From JAPPFW01 sp965200835 (GTDB taxonomy: Bacteria > Actinomycetota > Acidimicrobiia > Spongiisociales > Spongiisociaceae), in assembly GCA_965200835.1 (NCBI GenBank), contig OZ241390.1, forward strand, positions 2,108,001-2,172,000: 64,000 nucleotides of DNA, written 5' to 3'. The position numbers were made by a program, and so were the translations under genes. How positions within the stretch are numbered: the stretch's first letter is position 1; the number at the start of each line of letters is the position of its first letter. Below are positions 63,205 to 64,000 of the stretch, piece by piece. Below the pieces are notes generated by a model that saw only the letters and a list, made by a program, of their open reading frames with translations, searched no databases and had not been told where the DNA came from.

Positions 63205-64000
63205 CTAGGGGGTCTGCATTGTTTTCACATCGCGCTCCAGCGGATCTTGATAGACCCTGGATCGACGATATTCGGTCAGAACCTGTCTCGCAGAGGCAAC
63301 AATCAGCACACCTGCGACCACGGTCAAGAAGGTACCGATTCCGCTGACGTACTTTACATGGCCCGAACGCACATGGGTAAAGACCCACGCCAAGCCGATA
63401 CCTGCCAGACCGGCGCCGATTGCAGCGGTCATTGCGCACCATCGCCACCTCCGCCTTCCGTCATCACCGAAGACGCCGGCTGCAGGAAGGCTGGTCAGCA
63501 GAGCGAGGCCTCCGACTATCAGTGCCCAGATTCCCAAGCGGGCTCCCTCGTCGCTTATCCCGTCGATGACCCTTACCCCGGTTTGGGTAGCTCGGGCACG
63601 TAGACTCAGCATGTCTGCGGCGATGGCAGCGCTGTCCTCTGGATTCTCGATGGCACGCCTCTCGAGTTCGTCGATCTCTGCCTGTATCTCAGGTGTGATC
63701 ACTTCTTCTACCCGCTCGTCCCAGCTCCATCCTGAGATGACTCCCAGTATGAGCACGCCCGTGGCGAACACAACACCCGCAAGCTGTCCCCAGGCGATCC
63801 CTTGAGGTAATGGGTGAAGGGGAGAGTGGTCGGCCACCATGATCCACCAGACAGCGCCGATGGAGGCGATGGCTCCAGCCGCGATGGCAAGGTACACACC
63901 CGGACCGGTGCCCGGATCGACCGCGCCAGCGGCTAACCCGGCCTCGGCAATCGATTGTGCCATCCAATGAGCGACCGCAGTAATCAGCAGTGCGATGGCT
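63205..64000 (-). CDS. Membrane protein, 5'-truncated by window edge; possible betaine ABC permease C-terminal part
   Basis: The frame is open to the window edge beyond the ATG at 63963, reading AIALLITAVAHWMAQSIAEAG, which resembles the last helix of ProW-type permeases (...LLAIVLDRITQ), so the gene probably starts outside. About 265 residues are visible with four further membrane segments (VYLAIAAGAIASIGAVWWIM, WGQLAGVVFATGVLILGVISG, LGIWALIVGGLALLTSLP, AIGAGLAGIGLAWVF/IGTFLTVVAGVLIVASA) and a charged helical loop (about residues 90-140 of the visible part). It lies 131 bp upstream of the binding-protein gene on the same strand. A stand-alone membrane protein starting at 63963 (252 aa) is the alternative; the later helices are not a known permease domain. 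Confidence 0.6.
   Translation of the reverse strand, partial: AIALLITAVAHWMAQSIAEAGLAAGAVDPGTGPGVYLAIAAGAIASIGAVWWIMVADHSPLHPLPQGIAWGQLAGVVFATGVLILGVISGWSWDERVEEVITPEIQAEIDELERRAIENPEDSAAIAADMLSLRARATQTGVRVIDGISDEGARLGIWALIVGGLALLTSLPAAGVFGDDGRRRWRWCAMTAAIGAGLAGIGLAWVFTHVRSGHVKYVSGIGTFLTVVAGVLIVASARQVLTEYRRSRVYQDPLERDVKTMQTP

Overview
This 64 kb window is high-GC, gene-dense chromosomal DNA from an actinobacterium, most likely an uncultured member of Actinomycetota near class Acidimicrobiia. The reasons are a 23S rRNA longer than the E. coli gene, Gram-positive/actinobacterial LexA boxes (CGAAC-N4-GTTCG), a tRNA Gly-Cys-Val cluster, a dapA-rnj-ftsK run, and the cinA/recA...miaB-miaA-dapF-lexA neighbourhood. 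The class-level placement is an inference from gene content and the look of the 16S gene, not from a search. No transposase, integrase, phage gene or CRISPR array was seen.

Region by region. 1-6.3 kb: a CaiB-type CoA transferase (cut by the window edge), a crotonase fused in frame to a BMP-type lipoprotein, and a BMP/nucleoside-type ABC transporter whose ATPase has an in-frame stop. 6.5-13 kb: dapA, RNase J, FtsK and a 2-oxoacid dehydrogenase E2. 13-20 kb: a GNAT enzyme, a type II GAPDH-like oxidoreductase, an SLH/VanW surface protein, a doubly frameshifted rimO, cinA and thpR. 19.7-34.5 kb: SOS-controlled recA, a basic-tailed TPR protein, one complete 16S-23S-5S operon without spacer tRNAs, rny, miaB, miaA, dapF, lexA and a divergent LysM protein that looks like an SOS division inhibitor. 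34.5-39.3 kb: an unknown membrane protein, dut, four tRNAs, a conserved hypothetical protein, a zincin and a lipoprotein.

39.4-64 kb is mostly minus strand and reads as a quaternary-amine catabolic region. It holds a GMC (choline-dehydrogenase-like) oxidoreductase with an MFS transporter; a crotonase (frameshifted), an NDP-forming acyl-CoA ligase, an acyl-CoA dehydrogenase, a carnitine dehydrogenase-thioesterase fusion and a BKACE enzyme; then an MttB-family methyltransferase, a dimethylglycine-dehydrogenase-like flavoprotein and an ornithine-cyclodeaminase-like protein; and finally PEP carboxylase and a glycine-betaine-type ABC binding protein. Together these could carry gamma-butyrobetaine/carnitine and choline to glycine betaine, dimethylglycine and sarcosine.

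Inside this region sits a plus-strand island (49.5-51.9 kb): a four-copy 23-bp iteron array, an AAA/DUF4143 ATPase, a perfect inverted repeat over a likely promoter, and a MNT-HEPN pair. It looks like a toxin-antitoxin or defence-type island.

Three genes carry disabling lesions (an ABC ATPase nonsense codon, two rimO frameshifts, one crotonase frameshift), and one gene fusion also looks abnormal. That suggests either draft-assembly or sequencing errors, or ongoing gene decay; raw reads would decide.
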